64,000 nucleotides of DNA from Bacillus sp. HSf4 (lineage in GTDB: Bacteria; Bacillota; Bacilli; Bacillales; Bacillaceae), in NCBI RefSeq assembly GCF_029537375.1, contig NZ_CP120679.1, positions 353,501 to 417,500 on the forward strand, written 5' to 3'. Of the stretch, positions 61,795 to 64,000 are shown in pieces. The notes under the pieces are model-generated. The model was not told where the DNA came from and ran no database searches. It saw only the letters and a list, made by a program, of their open reading frames with translations. The position numbers were made by a program, and so were the translations under genes. Every line of letters begins with the position of its first letter. The first letter of the stretch is position 1.

Positions 61795-62346
61795 ATGAAA
61801 AACATTTTAATCATCAACGGACATGAAGCTTACCCGCATGCGAGAGGCCAGCTGAATCATACGATCTTCACAGCAATGGCTGACAAACTGGGCGAAAAAT
61901 ATGATATTAAAAAAACAGTTGTTGCCGATGGATATGACATCCCGGAAGAGCATGAAAAATTTAAATGGGCCGATGTCGTGATTTATCAGACGCCGATTTA
62001 CTGGTTCAGCCTGCCGGCATTATTTAAAAAGTACATTGATGAGATCTACGAATACGGGCTTTTCTACAAAGGAACGGAAGATTACGGACGAGGCGGCTTA
62101 TTTACGGATAAACAGTACATGTTTTCCACAACATGGAATGCACCTCAAGAAGTATTCTCGAAAGAGGGGACCTTCTTTGAGGGGAAAAGTCTTGATGAAG
62201 CTTTGTTCCATCTTCACAAGATGCAGGAATTTGTCGGCATGAAGCCATTAAAAACATTTTCTGTACATGATGTCATCAGCCATCCGAATATCGATCAGTA
62301 TCTTAAAGATCTTGATGCACATTTGAAAGAGGTATTTGCAATATGA
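61795..62346 (+). CDS. NAD(P)H-dependent quinone oxidoreductase (MdaB-type)
   Basis: This 183-residue flavodoxin-fold protein has NILIINGHEAYPHARGQLNH at the start and VIYQTPIYWFSLPALFKKYI near 65, typical of the MdaB/Kef-ancillary NAD(P)H quinone reductases. FTTTWNAPQEVF-like sequence follows. It uses FAD or FMN to reduce quinones by two electrons. ATG 61795 follows AGGAGGATG; the frame to 61714 was rejected. It is monocistronic. Confidence 0.9.
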   Translation: MKNILIINGHEAYPHARGQLNHTIFTAMADKLGEKYDIKKTVVADGYDIPEEHEKFKWADVVIYQTPIYWFSLPALFKKYIDEIYEYGLFYKGTEDYGRGGLFTDKQYMFSTTWNAPQEVFSKEGTFFEGKSLDEALFHLHKMQEFVGMKPLKTFSVHDVISHPNIDQYLKDLDAHLKEVFAI

Positions 62347-62354
62347 TGAAAGCG

Positions 62355-62378
62355 GCTGCTTCGGGCGGCCCTTTTTTA
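62355..62378 (+). terminator. Terminator after the quinone reductase gene
   Basis: A stem with GGCTGC and GCGGCC around a TTCG-type loop is followed by a T6 run. Confidence 0.7.
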
Positions 62379-62491
62379 TGATCATAGGGCTGGCTGAAAC
62401 GGGACATGAAGGTTTGAACCGCCTATCCAACCCTTTTTTGTTTTGGAATGAGACGTGTTACAGTGAAATAAAAACAGGCAGGTGATATCAT

Positions 62492-63217
62492 TTGTTTTTA
62501 AAAAAACTGACTGTCCTTCACGAAAAAATCCCTTCCTATTCAACATATCCTTTTTCAATTCCTGCGCTTCAATCGCTTAAAGAACTTGCATTTCAGAAAG
62601 ATGTCACTTTCTTTGTCGGTGAAAACGGCTCCGGGAAATCGACCCTGCTGGAAGCGATTGCGGATAAATGCGAATTTAACACGGCCGGCGGGGGAAGGAA
62701 TAATACATATGAAGTTCATGCGTCCGGATCTGCTCTTGGGGACTATATCAGACTGTCCTGGCTTCCCAAAGTGACAAACGGCTTTTTTCTCAGGGCCGAG
62801 TCCTTCTATCATTTTGCTTCACATATTGATGAAGTGGACAGCAACGGTTTTATTGATTACGGAGGCCGGTCTCTTCACGAGCAGTCACACGGCGAATCAT
62901 TTTTATCGCTTTTCAAGCACCGTTTTAAAGGAAAAGGCATCTATCTTCTTGATGAGCCGGAAGCCGCTTTATCTCCGGCAAGACAGCTTGCTTTTTTAAG
63001 AATTCTCCATGATCTGACACGGGATAAACAAGCCCAGTTCATCATCGCCTCCCATTCTCCGATTTTGTTGGGGTATCCTGAAGCACAAATCTTCAGCTTT
63101 GATGGCGAACATATTCAGGAAGTCAGCTATGAAGATACCGATCATTATAGTCTCACAAAATATTTCCTTCAGCATCGAAAAAAGCTTTTGACCGAACTGT
63201 TTGAAGAAGATGATTGA
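62492..63217 (+). CDS. Stand-alone ABC-type AAA ATPase
   Basis: This 241-residue soluble ATPase has Walker A GENGSGKSTLLEAI near 44-57, a signature-like HEQSHGESFLSLF near 130, Walker B KGIYLLDEPEAALSP near 153 and a switch histidine in FIIASHSPILLG near 190. This is the AAA_21/SMC-like type without membrane or second domain. Its role is unknown; such proteins sometimes act in DNA repair, defence or stress. TTG 62492 follows AGGTGATATCA. No nuclease or other partner gene is adjacent, so a defence role is not supported. Confidence 0.82.
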   Translation: MFLKKLTVLHEKIPSYSTYPFSIPALQSLKELAFQKDVTFFVGENGSGKSTLLEAIADKCEFNTAGGGRNNTYEVHASGSALGDYIRLSWLPKVTNGFFLRAESFYHFASHIDEVDSNGFIDYGGRSLHEQSHGESFLSLFKHRFKGKGIYLLDEPEAALSPARQLAFLRILHDLTRDKQAQFIIASHSPILLGYPEAQIFSFDGEHIQEVSYEDTDHYSLTKYFLQHRKKLLTELFEEDD

Positions 63218-63219
63218 TG

Positions 63220-63233
63220 TGAAACGCGTTTCA
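63220..63233. promoter_or_regulatory. Palindrome upstream of the GH1 gene
   Basis: TGAAACGCGTTTCA is a perfect 14-base palindrome, similar to a cre site but with GC instead of CG in the centre. It lies 56 bases before the ATG and could bind CcpA or a LacI-type repressor. Confidence 0.5.
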
Positions 63234-63246
63234 TACGATATCATAG

Positions 63247-64000
<754 letters not shown>

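Noticed and set aside
62492..63217. Anti-phage defence system around the stand-alone AAA ATPase
   Set aside because: No nuclease, reverse transcriptase, toxin or other effector is adjacent; the neighbours are metabolic genes.

Overview
The window looks like chromosomal DNA of a low-to-moderate GC Bacillus of the B. subtilis group, most likely the B. licheniformis / B. paralicheniformis clade. The reasons are close matches, from memory, to the B. licheniformis glutamyl endopeptidase (BLase/Mpr) next to a chiB-chiA chitinase pair, and a gene order that follows the B. subtilis block ycdB / cwlJ / yceB-yceH / ldh-lctP / ycgF-ycgH / nadE / aroK / ycgL / putBCP-putR / ycgRQ / cah / yckAB / yckE. 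Species was not tested by any search. I see no prophage, IS transposase, rRNA or CRISPR array.

Layout: 1-2716 holds a partial M3 oligoendopeptidase, a small YeaQ/YwzA-type membrane protein and a serine hydrolase. 2777-5517 encodes glycolate oxidase subunits. 5651-9787 is a lactose/cellobiose-family PTS operon with a GH4 phospho-glycosidase, divergent from a GntR regulator and a ChbG-type deacetylase. It sits next to two secreted GH18 chitinases (10961-14891) and a secreted Glu-specific protease. A shared 16-bp operator (8990-9005 and 10640-10655) suggests one regulon that degrades chitin outside the cell, imports the disaccharide and splits it. The PTS IIA gene carries a one-base frameshift. 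16264-20188 holds a YcdB/YcdC-domain protein, a sulfurtransferase, the spore cortex hydrolase CwlJ and a luciferase-like monooxygenase. 20509-27620 holds a CwlO-type hydrolase, a repeat-like insertion between two identical terminators, an ABC exporter with a TetR regulator and paired operators, a DUF2207 protein behind an ECF-sigma promoter, and a PadR/DUF4188 pair.

The most unusual block is 27920-38054. It is a Ter (tellurite/stress) operon of ten genes: three TerD paralogues, TerC, a CitE-like C-C lyase, a PRTase-TRSP protein, a StiP-type protein, a HAD phosphatase, a tiny HTH protein, YceG and TelA. B. subtilis, as I recall, keeps only yceCDEFGH, so four or five biosynthetic genes are extra here. 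Families of this kind have been proposed to make a nucleoside-like metabolite, but the product is unknown.

38198-49141 carries a CcdA paralogue with a 32-residue membrane peptide, NasA, an MFS exporter, Rex-controlled ldh-lctP, LysE and amino acid transporters, nadE, aroK and a Vat-like streptogramin acetyltransferase. 49389-64000 carries a nucleotidyltransferase, the proline catabolic operon putBCP with putR (putP apparently starting at ATT), ycgRQ behind a palindromic operator, cah, a MarR/DUF3147 pair, a degenerate tRNA-Lys-like sequence, yckBA, a quinone reductase, an ABC-type ATPase and the 5' part of a GH1 beta-glucosidase.
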